Positions 1-7,006 of a stretch of 64,000 bases of DNA are shown piece after piece. Position 1 is the stretch's first letter; every line of letters begins with the position of its first letter. The notes beneath the pieces are model-generated. The model did no database searches, was not told the origin of the DNA, and saw only the letters and a program-made list of their open reading frames with translations. The DNA comes from Shinella granuli (GTDB taxonomy: Bacteria > Pseudomonadota > Alphaproteobacteria > Rhizobiales > Rhizobiaceae): assembly GCF_004341885.1 (NCBI RefSeq), contig NZ_SLVX01000025.1, forward strand, positions 1 through 64,000. Reading direction: 5' to 3'. The translations under genes and the position numbers were made by a program.

Positions 1-10
1 GTCTCGTCAT
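1..10 (-). CDS. Start of an unidentified leftward gene (partial)
   Basis: On the minus strand an ATG at position 10 is preceded by the ribosome-binding sequence AGGAGAG a few bases upstream. Only three codons (Met-Thr-Arg) fall inside the window, so the product cannot be named. It lies outside the terminator and tRNA-like repeats, so it is probably chromosomal flank. The call rests only on the start codon and its ribosome-binding site. Confidence 0.3.
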
Positions 11-123
11 AGTCTCTCCTGTTCCCGGCATCTAAGCCGAAGTCAGGCAGAAACTCCACTTATCCCCGCTGTGCAGATTTCCCGAGCCAGCTCTTTGCCA
101 GGCAGTCGAGCCCTGGCGCCGAC

Positions 124-166
124 ATCAAAAAGCCCCGCGACATTTCTGTCTGCGGGGCTTTTTGAT
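124..166. terminator. Strong bidirectional rho-independent terminator
   Basis: There is a perfect 15-bp inverted repeat, 124-138 against 152-166. It has a GC-rich core (GCCCCGC/GCGGGGC) flanked by A5 and T5 runs and a 13-nt loop. It can end transcription in both directions. On the minus strand it lies just beyond a tRNA-like 3' end at 182-199, as the native terminator of a tRNA gene would. Confidence 0.9.
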
Positions 167-181
167 AAGTCACATAAATTC

Positions 182-334
182 TGGTTGCGGGGGCAGGATC
201 TAATCTTCACTTGCGCCCCGAGCAAGTAAAGATGGTTGCGGGGACCGGCGTCGATCATAACTTGCGATCGACGCCAGCAAAGATGGTTGCGGGAGCATGC
301 ACCCATCTTAACTTGCTTTTTCGTACGGCAGCAT
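182..334 (-). repeat. Three 51-bp tandem units with tRNA-fMet 3'-end sequence (attachment-site scar)
   Basis: Units start at 182, 233 and 284, spaced exactly 51 bp. Each begins TGGTTGCGGG and carries ATC-N3-ACTTGC at unit positions 22-33. The first 18 bp of unit 1 (182-199) are the complement of the conserved initiator-tRNA 3' end (ATCCTGCCCCCGCAACCA). No D-arm or anticodon arm follows, so this is a displaced 3' fragment and not a gene. Unit 2 contains a perfect hairpin (GGCGTCGATC/GATCGACGCC), and unit 1 pairs ACTTGC with GCAAGT. The likely reading is an integration scar at one element end, with decayed or accessory copies. No integrase gene is visible in the window. Confidence 0.7.
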
Positions 335-393
335 AAATGTTGCCAGAACTTCGGCGCCACGTCCATCGAGTCGACGCGAAGGATTGCCAGGAA

Positions 394-1407
394 TTATCGG
401 CTGAAGTCGGTCTTACTAACGACTAGCTTGAGATTACCGTGCTCATCGATAATTTCTCGCGGGCGCAATTTTGAGACCCAAGTCGGGTGCATTCCCCCAT
501 CGCGCCCGCTCTTGATCGGGGCAGTTTCCACGCCCTGCGAGACGAGTTGCTCGAACTCCTGGTCATCACGGCGCTGCTTTTTCCGCACCGCCTGAGCGAT
601 CTCCGGTGGCACTTCATAGGCCGGGCATTCGCCATATGGATCGAATTTCAACTGAATGGCATCATCTCCTGGCGCGAACGCATTGAACACGTAGCGTTTA
701 TTGCAGACATCGACTTTAGGTGGGCGGTGCGTCACCTCGAAATGATCGTTGCCGTCCTTGAGCATGCGCCAGAACGGCATGTGGGGGTTTCCGCGATGCC
801 TGGCCATGTTGGCGGGGGTCATGCGGAACGGGAAAGCTTGCACTTGGAAAGATCTCTGTCCGCCGGAGAAGGACTCCCGGCCGAGTGCGAAGATTTCCAG
901 GATTTGCGCGTCGGTCATCGCGTAGCAGCCTTGCGAAGAGCAATCGCCATGCACCATGAGATGGGTTCCGGTGCGCTCATGGGCACGATCGAAGGCGTTC
1001 GGGAAGCCGAGATTGAACGACAGATAATACTCCGAATTCGGGTTCATCTGCGCCGGCGTGATGTCATAAAAGCCTTCCGGCGTCTGCCGGTCGCCTTCCG
1101 TGATCTTCGGGCCGAGATCTCCTGACCACTTACAGATTGGATAGGTTTTCAGGAGCACGAAGCGGCCTTTGCGATCTTCCTTCCAGACTTCGAGCTCGGC
1201 TTCCACCTTGAATACGCGCAGGAGGATCGGCGACCCAAATTCCATGTTCAGAGTTGCCATTTCTGCTCGCAGCCTGCTCGGGACAGGGGCGGTTGCCTTA
1301 GTGCTGGCGCTCGCCAATATGTCGGTCTGGCAGCCCCCAAGCGCCGCCGCCCCTAATAGAGCAGCCGAGTTCGCGATGGTCCGCAACGCGCTTCGGCGGG
1401 CGATCAT
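394..1407 (-). CDS. YafK/DpaA-like L,D-transpeptidase-family lipoprotein
   Basis: The product is 337 aa with a YkuD-family catalytic core: H153 in MVHGDCSSQGCYAM and nucleophile C161. The HG-x6-GC-x-AMTD form is typical of the YafK/DpaA branch, which in E. coli cleaves Braun lipoprotein from peptidoglycan. An N-terminal twin-arginine-like segment and an LGGC lipobox (C26) predict an envelope-anchored lipoprotein. It is longer than E. coli YafK (about 246 aa) because of a C-terminal extension. An upstream in-frame ATG at 1458 is possible, but 1407 directly precedes the signal sequence. A CTTAAG-type box lies 58 bp upstream. Confidence 0.85.
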   Translation of the reverse strand: MIARRSALRTIANSAALLGAAALGGCQTDILASASTKATAPVPSRLRAEMATLNMEFGSPILLRVFKVEAELEVWKEDRKGRFVLLKTYPICKWSGDLGPKITEGDRQTPEGFYDITPAQMNPNSEYYLSFNLGFPNAFDRAHERTGTHLMVHGDCSSQGCYAMTDAQILEIFALGRESFSGGQRSFQVQAFPFRMTPANMARHRGNPHMPFWRMLKDGNDHFEVTHRPPKVDVCNKRYVFNAFAPGDDAIQLKFDPYGECPAYEVPPEIAQAVRKKQRRDDQEFEQLVSQGVETAPIKSGRDGGMHPTWVSKLRPREIIDEHGNLKLVVSKTDFSR

Positions 1408-1464
1408 TTTGCCGGGCTTCAACGTCCTTCCCCCGTTTCCAATCGCCCGAGGCAACATCTCAAA

Positions 1465-1481
1465 CTTAACGCAAGCTTAAA
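1465..1481 (-). promoter_or_regulatory. QseB/PmrA-type box (degenerate), upstream of the YafK-like gene
   Basis: The plus-strand sequence is CTTAAC-GCAAG-CTTAAA, two half-sites with an 11-bp period. It matches the YTTAAK-N5-YTTAAK consensus known for PmrA/QseB-family regulators with one or two deviations. It is intergenic, upstream of the leftward YafK-like gene. Confidence 0.65.
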
Positions 1482-1647
1482 GGAGGAACCCTCGGCAAAG
1501 GAGACAGTGAGATCGGCAAATAGCTATATGGATCATGATTTTCGAGCGATCCCTATTGCATGACTTTCCGCGGATTGAACCAACGGTACATCTGGATATT
1601 GCAGCCAAATGGTCCGATGGTCGCGGCGTAGACGCCCTGAGTCTGCA

Positions 1648-1782
1648 TCAGGTTTTGAGAACCGCTCGGATAACGAAAGCGACCAGCGTCAACACCAGGA
1701 CGCTGGCAAGCCAGATGGCGGCGAACCACATCAGACGTTTCCAGAGCTTCGGCAAAGCCTTGTCAGTGGTATCCGGTTTCAT
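1648..1782 (-). CDS. DUF2474-type small membrane subunit of the bd oxidase
   Basis: The product is 44 aa with a single hydrophobic helix (LMWFAAIWLASVLVLTLVAF) between basic ends. Its size, topology and position directly after cydB match the DUF2474/CydX-like accessory peptides that stabilise cytochrome bd. The ATG at 1782 overlaps the end of cydB by 20 bp, implying coupled translation. Confidence 0.75.
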   Translation of the reverse strand: MKPDTTDKALPKLWKRLMWFAAIWLASVLVLTLVAFVIRAVLKT

Positions 1783-2761
1783 CGACTTTGCCTCGGAAGA
1801 CCCAATAGGCCCAGGCTGTGTAGGCCAGGATAACCGGGACGAGCAGGCCCGCACCGATCAGCATGAAGACCTGACTTCGTTCGGGCGCGGCGGCATCCCA
1901 GATCGAAACGCGGCCGGGGATCACATCGGGCCAGATCGAAATCGCCAGCCCGGCCATCGAGAGACCGAACAGGATAAGCGTCATCGCAAACGGCAGCCAG
2001 TCACGGCCGAGGTCGATCGATCGCCAGAGAATAAATGCGGCAATGGCGACGAGCAGAGGCATTTGGGCCGCGGCGAGCACACCCGGCCAGCCGAACCAAC
2101 GTTGGTAATAGCTGGCATCGAGAAAGGGAGTCGCCGTGCTGACAGCGACGATTGCCCCGACAAGGGCGATCGTGAGCATGCGAGCATGTTTGCGCGCATG
2201 GGCCTGCGTTGGGCCGTCAGTCTTCCAGATCAACCACCCCGCTCCGAGCAGTGCATATCCCGACATTAGGCTGACACCCGTAAGAAGGGTGAACGGGGTG
2301 AGCCAGTCCCACCAGCCGCCGCCATAGGCCCGGCCCTCGACATGGATGCCTTGAAGAAGCGCGCCGAGCGTGATCCCCTGAGCGAAAGTGGCGACAACCG
2401 ACCCGCCGCAAAAGGCTATATCCCAGAAACGTCGATGGCCGGGATCACGCCACCGGAATTCGAAGGCGACGCCGCGAAATACCAAGCCAAGCAACATTGC
2501 GATGAGCGGAGCGTAGAGGGCCGGAAGCACGATTGCGTACGCAAGCGGGAACGCGGCCATCAGGCCGCCGCCGCCGAGAACTAGCCAGGTCTCGTTGCCG
2601 TCCCAAACCGGCGCGATGCTGTTCATGGCGCGGTCGCGCTCGCCGCCAACGCGAAACGTCGGGAACAGGATACCGATTCCGAGATCGAACCCGTCCATGA
2701 CGACATAGGCTGCCACGGCAAAAGCGATGATCGCTGCCCAGATGATGGTGAGATCGATCAT
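1763..2761 (-). CDS. cydB: Cytochrome bd-type (CIO) quinol oxidase subunit II
   Basis: The product is 332 aa, beginning MIDLTIIWAAIIAF and carrying the CydB hallmark VVMDGFDLGIGILFP. It has multiple membrane helices throughout. It stabilises the haem groups of the partner subunit in the quinol oxidase. Its ATG at 2761 shares a base with the cydA stop codon (TGATG), so the two are translationally coupled. Longer open frame exists upstream but overlaps cydA and has no support. Confidence 0.93.
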   Translation of the reverse strand: MIDLTIIWAAIIAFAVAAYVVMDGFDLGIGILFPTFRVGGERDRAMNSIAPVWDGNETWLVLGGGGLMAAFPLAYAIVLPALYAPLIAMLLGLVFRGVAFEFRWRDPGHRRFWDIAFCGGSVVATFAQGITLGALLQGIHVEGRAYGGGWWDWLTPFTLLTGVSLMSGYALLGAGWLIWKTDGPTQAHARKHARMLTIALVGAIVAVSTATPFLDASYYQRWFGWPGVLAAAQMPLLVAIAAFILWRSIDLGRDWLPFAMTLILFGLSMAGLAISIWPDVIPGRVSIWDAAAPERSQVFMLIGAGLLVPVILAYTAWAYWVFRGKVDETGYH

Positions 2762-4161
2762 CACGACGCTCTCCCTTCGACGGCCACTGCCGGGGTGATG
2801 CCGGCGGCGCGGATAGGCTTTCCACCCGACGGATCGGCTGTCTCGTGGGGCTGCGGTGGTTTGGCCATTAGCTTCAGAATGTAGAAGGTCCCCGCGCCGA
2901 AAACCGCGAAGTAAACGACGATGAACGCGACCAATGAGGCGGCGACAGCGGGTGCCTCCAAGGGCGCCGCCGATTCCGCCGTCCTCAGCAGGCCGTAGAC
3001 TGTGAAAGGCTGACGCCCGACCTCGGTTGTGACCCAGCCGGCGATCACCGCCACGAAACCGCTCGGCCCCATTGCGATCGCAGCGCGATGTAGCAACGGC
3101 CAATCGTAAAAACGTTTGCGATACCGGGCGGCGAGGCTCCAAAGGCCGAGCCCCAGCATCGCGAAACCCAGAGCAACCATGATGCGGAAGGACCAGAAGA
3201 CCACGCCAACCGGCGGATGCTGATCCTCGGGAATCGTGTCGAGTCCGGCCAGGGGCGCATTAAGATCGTGCTTTAGGATGAGGGAGGACGCCTTCGGAAT
3301 CTCAAGGGCGTAGTCGACGCGCTTCTCGGCGCTGTTGGGGATACCGAACAGGATGAGCGGCGCACCTTCGGGATGACTGTCGTAGTGCCCCTCCATCGCC
3401 ATCACTTTGGCGGGCTGGTGCTCGAGCGTATTAAGGCCATGCAGATCGCCGGCGAAGATCTGGATCGGCGCGACAATCGCCGCCATCCACATCGCCATGG
3501 AGAACATTTTGCGCGCGCCGGGATTCGTCTTGTCTTTGAGAAGATGCCAAGCGCCGACCGCGCCGACCACGAACGCCGTTGTGAGGTAAGCGGCGATGAC
3601 GGTGTGAACGAGGCGATAGGGGAAGCTTGGATTGAAAACGATCGCCCACCAGCTCGGGCCGGGCAGAAACTGGCCGTTGGCGCCGATCTCGAAGCCGGTC
3701 GGCGTCTGCATCCAACTATTGACCGACAAAATCCAGAAGGCGGAAATGAAGGTGCCGAGCGCGACCATGCAGGTCGCCACGAAATGCAGTCTCAGCCCGA
3801 CCTTGTTGATGCCGAAGAGCATCACGCCAAGGAAGCCGGCCTCAAGGAAGAAGGCCGTCAGCACCTCGTAGGCCATCAACGGACCAATGACGGGACCGGC
3901 CTTGTCGGAAAAGACCGACCAGTTCGTGCCGAACTGGTAGGACATGACGATCCCCGATACGACGCCCATCCCGAACGCAAGTGCGAAGATCTTGAGCCAG
4001 TACCGGTACAGATTGGCGTAGACCCCATTGCCGGTCTTCAGCCAGAGCGCCTCCAGAACCATGAGGTAGCTCGCCAAGCCGATGGAGAAAGCCGGGAAGA
4101 TGAAATGGAAGCTGACGGTAAAGGCGAACTGGATTCTGGCGAGCAGCAGGGCGTCGAGCAT
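2761..4161 (-). CDS. cydA: Cytochrome bd-type (CIO) quinol oxidase subunit I
   Basis: The product is 466 aa. Haem ligands are in the expected places: H19 in SFHFIFPAF, H186 in YRLVHTVIA, and a Met near 328 in FRIMVALG. The quinol loop (GDLHG, then QPAKVMAMEG) is short, and GRQPFTVYGLLRT is typical of the cyanide-insensitive oxidase group. It oxidises ubiquinol and reduces oxygen without proton pumping, and such enzymes tolerate sulfide and cyanide. The start at 4161 follows GAGGAAAACCGCG. The gene faces the peroxiredoxin-ArsR pair across a shared regulatory region. Confidence 0.95.
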   Translation of the reverse strand: MLDALLLARIQFAFTVSFHFIFPAFSIGLASYLMVLEALWLKTGNGVYANLYRYWLKIFALAFGMGVVSGIVMSYQFGTNWSVFSDKAGPVIGPLMAYEVLTAFFLEAGFLGVMLFGINKVGLRLHFVATCMVALGTFISAFWILSVNSWMQTPTGFEIGANGQFLPGPSWWAIVFNPSFPYRLVHTVIAAYLTTAFVVGAVGAWHLLKDKTNPGARKMFSMAMWMAAIVAPIQIFAGDLHGLNTLEHQPAKVMAMEGHYDSHPEGAPLILFGIPNSAEKRVDYALEIPKASSLILKHDLNAPLAGLDTIPEDQHPPVGVVFWSFRIMVALGFAMLGLGLWSLAARYRKRFYDWPLLHRAAIAMGPSGFVAVIAGWVTTEVGRQPFTVYGLLRTAESAAPLEAPAVAASLVAFIVVYFAVFGAGTFYILKLMAKPPQPHETADPSGGKPIRAAGITPAVAVEGRAS

Positions 4162-4352
4162 CGCGGTTTTCCTCGGATTGAGCAGAGGTGCGGGTCCCGA
4201 CGCGCCGCCCGCCAACAACAGCCGACCCGTCGAGTACTGAAACTCCGCTCCGCGGCCGAGCTTCACGTTCATTGTCGGGCTTCCTGAAAGCTTTGATCGG
4301 GCACGCCCAGCTCGACAACGGCAGCATTTGCCACCACGGCACGCCAATCACT

Positions 4353-4384
4353 TATGTTATTGTCGAACTATGTAATTATGTAAG
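4353..4384. promoter_or_regulatory. TATGTAA-type operator cluster between cydA and the peroxiredoxin gene
   Basis: TATGT elements begin at 4353, 4369 and 4377, the last two forming TATGTAATTATGTAAG. Its complement shares TTACATAATTA with the site at 16014-16030 and TTACATA with the sqr/blh site. The AT-rich patch lies in the divergent promoter region beside an arsR-type gene, so it is the likely operator for that repressor. The binding protein is inferred. Confidence 0.5.
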
Positions 4385-4451
4385 CGTCTTGCGTCAACCC
4401 GAACGCCGTGCGACATAGTGGGTGAATGACGTTTGCGAGACCGCTTTACGA

Positions 4452-5066
4452 ATGGACAATGTGACCACGTATCCCAGTGCTTTGCGGATGGGCGACCCCG
4501 CTCCCGACTTCGAGGCACGTTCGACCCAAGGAGCGCTCCGGCTTTCCGACTACAGGGGCCGGTGGCTTGTCTTCTTTTCCCACCCTGCGGATTTCACCCC
4601 GGTCTGCACGACGGAGTTCGTGGCGCTGGCGAAGGCGCACGACCGTTTCGCCGCGCTGGACTGCGCCCTGGTCGGATTGTCGGTGGATAGCCTTTATGCG
4701 CACCTCGCCTGGACCCGAGCGATCCGCGAGCTCTTCTCGGTCGAGATCCCCTTCCCGGTCATCGAAGACCCGTCGATGCTCGTGGGTCGTGCCTACGGCA
4801 TGATCGACGAGGCCGCCGAGAACAGCGCAGGGGTGCGGGCGACCTATTTCATCGATCCGGAGGGCGTGATCCGTGCGATTACGCATTATCCCCTGACGAT
4901 CGGTCGTTCGATCGACGAGATGCTGCGGATGGTGACGGCGTTGCAGGCTGCCCACTCAGGAGACAAGCTCGCCCCGGCGGATTGGCAACCGGGCCAGCCG
5001 CTGCTCTTGCCGGCGAATGAAAAAACACAGCAGGAAACCGACTGGTTCTGCCGGAGAGAGGCATGA
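4452..5066 (+). CDS. 1-Cys-type peroxiredoxin (AhpC/TSA, Prx6-like)
   Basis: The product is 204 aa from the ATG at 4452. It contains the peroxidatic motif SHPADFTPVCTTE and a Prx6-like C-terminal region, with no clear resolving cysteine in the usual AhpC place. It reduces peroxides, and homologues can also act on sulfane sulfur. A GTG start at 4422 would add 10 residues, but homologues usually begin near the ALRMGDPAPDF segment. The stop overlaps the next start (ATGA). It is divergent from the bd oxidase genes. Confidence 0.88.
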   Translation: MDNVTTYPSALRMGDPAPDFEARSTQGALRLSDYRGRWLVFFSHPADFTPVCTTEFVALAKAHDRFAALDCALVGLSVDSLYAHLAWTRAIRELFSVEIPFPVIEDPSMLVGRAYGMIDEAAENSAGVRATYFIDPEGVIRAITHYPLTIGRSIDEMLRMVTALQAAHSGDKLAPADWQPGQPLLLPANEKTQQETDWFCRREA

Positions 5067-5458
5067 AAACCCTGTGGCAGTCGCGCGCGCAGGCTGATGT
5101 CGCGGCCGACAAACTGCGTAAATTCGCTCAGCCTCAACGGCTGATGATCCTGTCCCTCCTGCTGGACGGGGAAAAATCCGTAACCGAAATCGATATGGCC
5201 TCTGGAATCGGCCAGCCTGCCCTTAGCCAGCAGCTTGCGGAACTGCGCAAGGCCGAGCTGGTAACGACACGACGCCAGGCCAAGCAGGTCTATTACAGCC
5301 TAGCCGACGAGTCGGTCATTCTGTGCGTGCGCAGCATCGAAGCCGTGTTCGGGGCCGGAGATCCGGAGCGGGCGCTCCTGAACATGGTCAGGCCGGAAGC
5401 CCGCTCCGAGCGGAATGGCATCGTGCGCGGCGCCGCGAATTTCGCCCGGATTCGCTGA
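5063..5458 (+). CDS. ArsR-family regulator (BigR/YgaV-like)
   Basis: The product is 131 aa with a winged helix-turn-helix: recognition region QPALSQQLAELRKAELV, wing RRQAKQVYYSLAD. The QxALSQxLAxLR signature resembles the sulfide-responsive BigR/SqrR/YgaV branch. Those proteins sense persulfides through two cysteines. Here only one is seen (C88), and the usual cysteine before the HTH is absent (LLLDGEKSV). It is co-transcribed with the peroxiredoxin by ATGA overlap. It is the obvious candidate to bind the TATGTAA/TTACATA sites in the island. Confidence 0.82.
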   Translation: MKTLWQSRAQADVAADKLRKFAQPQRLMILSLLLDGEKSVTEIDMASGIGQPALSQQLAELRKAELVTTRRQAKQVYYSLADESVILCVRSIEAVFGAGDPERALLNMVRPEARSERNGIVRGAANFARIR

Positions 5459-5472
5459 CCAGTCCGCATTGC

Positions 5473-5489
5473 CTTAAGCCAGCCTTAAG
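5473..5489 (+). promoter_or_regulatory. QseB/PmrA-type box upstream of the 5'-nucleotidase-like gene
   Basis: The sequence is CTTAAG-CCAGC-CTTAAG, two perfect half-sites with an 11-bp period. It lies between the ArsR stop (5458) and the next start (5547). Confidence 0.8.
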
Positions 5490-5546
5490 CTCGTGAGCCA
5501 AGCACTCAGCCATCCGGTGGCGCGTTGCCCGGAAAGGATGGGCAAA

Positions 5547-6998
5547 ATGGGTGCATCGTCAAAGCGCAGTATAACGCTTCTTCAAATCAATGACACGCAT
5601 GGGTATGTGGAGCCGCATCCAGAATTGATCTGGCACGGCGCGACGCCGCGCTTTCCGATGCTCGGCGGTTACGCCCGGATCGCGGGATATTTCAAGAAGG
5701 TTCGAGCGGAACGTCCCGACGCCGTCGTCGCGCTGGACAATGGCGACACCTTTCATGGGACCTACGCGGCCGTCTCTTCGCGAGGCGAGGCGCTGGTACC
5801 GCTCACCAATGCGCTCGGCATCGACGCCATGACCGCACATTGGGAGTTTGCCTGGGGGCCGGCGCATTTCAGGGCGCTGGCAAAGCGCCTCGACTACCCG
5901 GTGCTGGCGGTCAACTGCTTTGATTTGAAGACCGGCCGTCGCCCATTTCGCCCGTCGCGCATTATAGAGCGTGGCGGGGTCAGGATCGGAGTGGTCGGAA
6001 TCGCGGCGACGATCCTCGACAAGACGATGCCGCCGCATTTCAGCGAAGGGCTACGCTTCACGAACGGAGACAAGGAGCTGCCGCGCGAGATTCGCAGGCT
6101 CCGTCAGAAGGAACGGGTTGATCTCATCGTCGTCCTGTCCCATCTCGGCTTGCCACAGGATATCAAGCTCGCCGGACTCGTAGATGGGCTGGATGTCATC
6201 CTGAGTGGCCATACCCATGACCGGCTTGAGAAGCCGATCGTCGTCAATGGAGCAACCATCATCCAGTCTGGTTGTCATGGCGCCTTCGTCGGCCGTCTGG
6301 ATCTCGGCGTCGAGCGCGGGACGGTCCGGGTCGAACGGCATGAGCTCGTCGCCATGGATGAGACGATTGATCCTGATCCCATGATGTCGGATTTGGTCGA
6401 GGCGGTGGTGTCACCCATGCGTGACCACCTGGCCACCGCGGTGGGCAGCGTGGATGCCGCCCTGCATCGCAACACGATCCTTGACTGCTCGATGGACGAC
6501 GTCCTCCTGGCGGCGCTCTGCAACGCCTCGGGCCGGGAAATCGCCTTCTCGAATGGCTGGCGTTACGGCGCTCCGGTCGTGCCTGGCCCTGTCAGGCTGA
6601 GCGATCTGTGGAACATGATACCGGTCAATCCTCCGATCTCGACGGTGATCCTCAAAGGAGAGGAAATTCGCATGATGATGGAGGAGAATCTGGAACGGAC
6701 GTTCTCGCCAGACCCCTTCGGCCAGATGAGCGGTTACGTGAAGCGCTTCTGCGGCCTGACGATCCTGGCAAAGATCGAAAATCCATCCGGAACCCGCATA
6801 GCGGAGATTTTCGTCGGGGACCAAAAGCTCGACCTCGATGCATCCTATGACGTTGCCTTCGTCACCGCCCAGGGAGTGCCCGGCCGTTTTGGGCGTGATC
6901 GGGGCCAGATGTCCGTCACGGCGATCGAGGCCCTGGAGGCCTATTTCCGCCACCCGCCCGCTAAGGTGACAAGTCCTGGCCGCGTGATCGCGATATGA
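5547..6998 (+). CDS. SoxB-like metallophosphatase/5'-nucleotidase family protein
   Basis: The product is about 483 aa. The two-metal phosphoesterase domain shows INDTHG, LDNGDTFHG, LSHLG and SGHTHD, followed by a 5'-nucleotidase C-terminal domain. In place of the usual GNHEFD it has AHWEFAWG, close to the GHWEFTYG form of the thiosulfohydrolase SoxB. Unlike SoxB there is no visible signal peptide, so it is probably cytoplasmic. The ATG at 5547 is served by GGAAAGG; 5538 is an alternative. It is a lone gene behind a CTTAAG box, convergent with the copper ATPase. The substrate is unknown, though the sulfur-oxidation neighbours suggest a sulfur compound. Confidence 0.75.
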   Translation: MGASSKRSITLLQINDTHGYVEPHPELIWHGATPRFPMLGGYARIAGYFKKVRAERPDAVVALDNGDTFHGTYAAVSSRGEALVPLTNALGIDAMTAHWEFAWGPAHFRALAKRLDYPVLAVNCFDLKTGRRPFRPSRIIERGGVRIGVVGIAATILDKTMPPHFSEGLRFTNGDKELPREIRRLRQKERVDLIVVLSHLGLPQDIKLAGLVDGLDVILSGHTHDRLEKPIVVNGATIIQSGCHGAFVGRLDLGVERGTVRVERHELVAMDETIDPDPMMSDLVEAVVSPMRDHLATAVGSVDAALHRNTILDCSMDDVLLAALCNASGREIAFSNGWRYGAPVVPGPVRLSDLWNMIPVNPPISTVILKGEEIRMMMEENLERTFSPDPFGQMSGYVKRFCGLTILAKIENPSGTRIAEIFVGDQKLDLDASYDVAFVTAQGVPGRFGRDRGQMSVTAIEALEAYFRHPPAKVTSPGRVIAI

Positions 6999-7006
6999 TG
7001 ACGCCG

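Noticed and set aside
182..260. Intact initiator tRNA gene
   Set aside because: Only the last 18 bp match. Anticodon and D arms are absent, so it is a 3'-end fragment.
487..1125. Long plus-strand open frame opposite the YafK-like gene
   Set aside because: It mirrors a gene with clear catalytic motifs. The translation has no recognisable domain and results from high GC.
3373..4287. A 304-codon plus-strand open frame opposite cydA
   Set aside because: Antisense shadow of cydA, whose haem ligands fit exactly. The shadow product is charged low-complexity with no family features.
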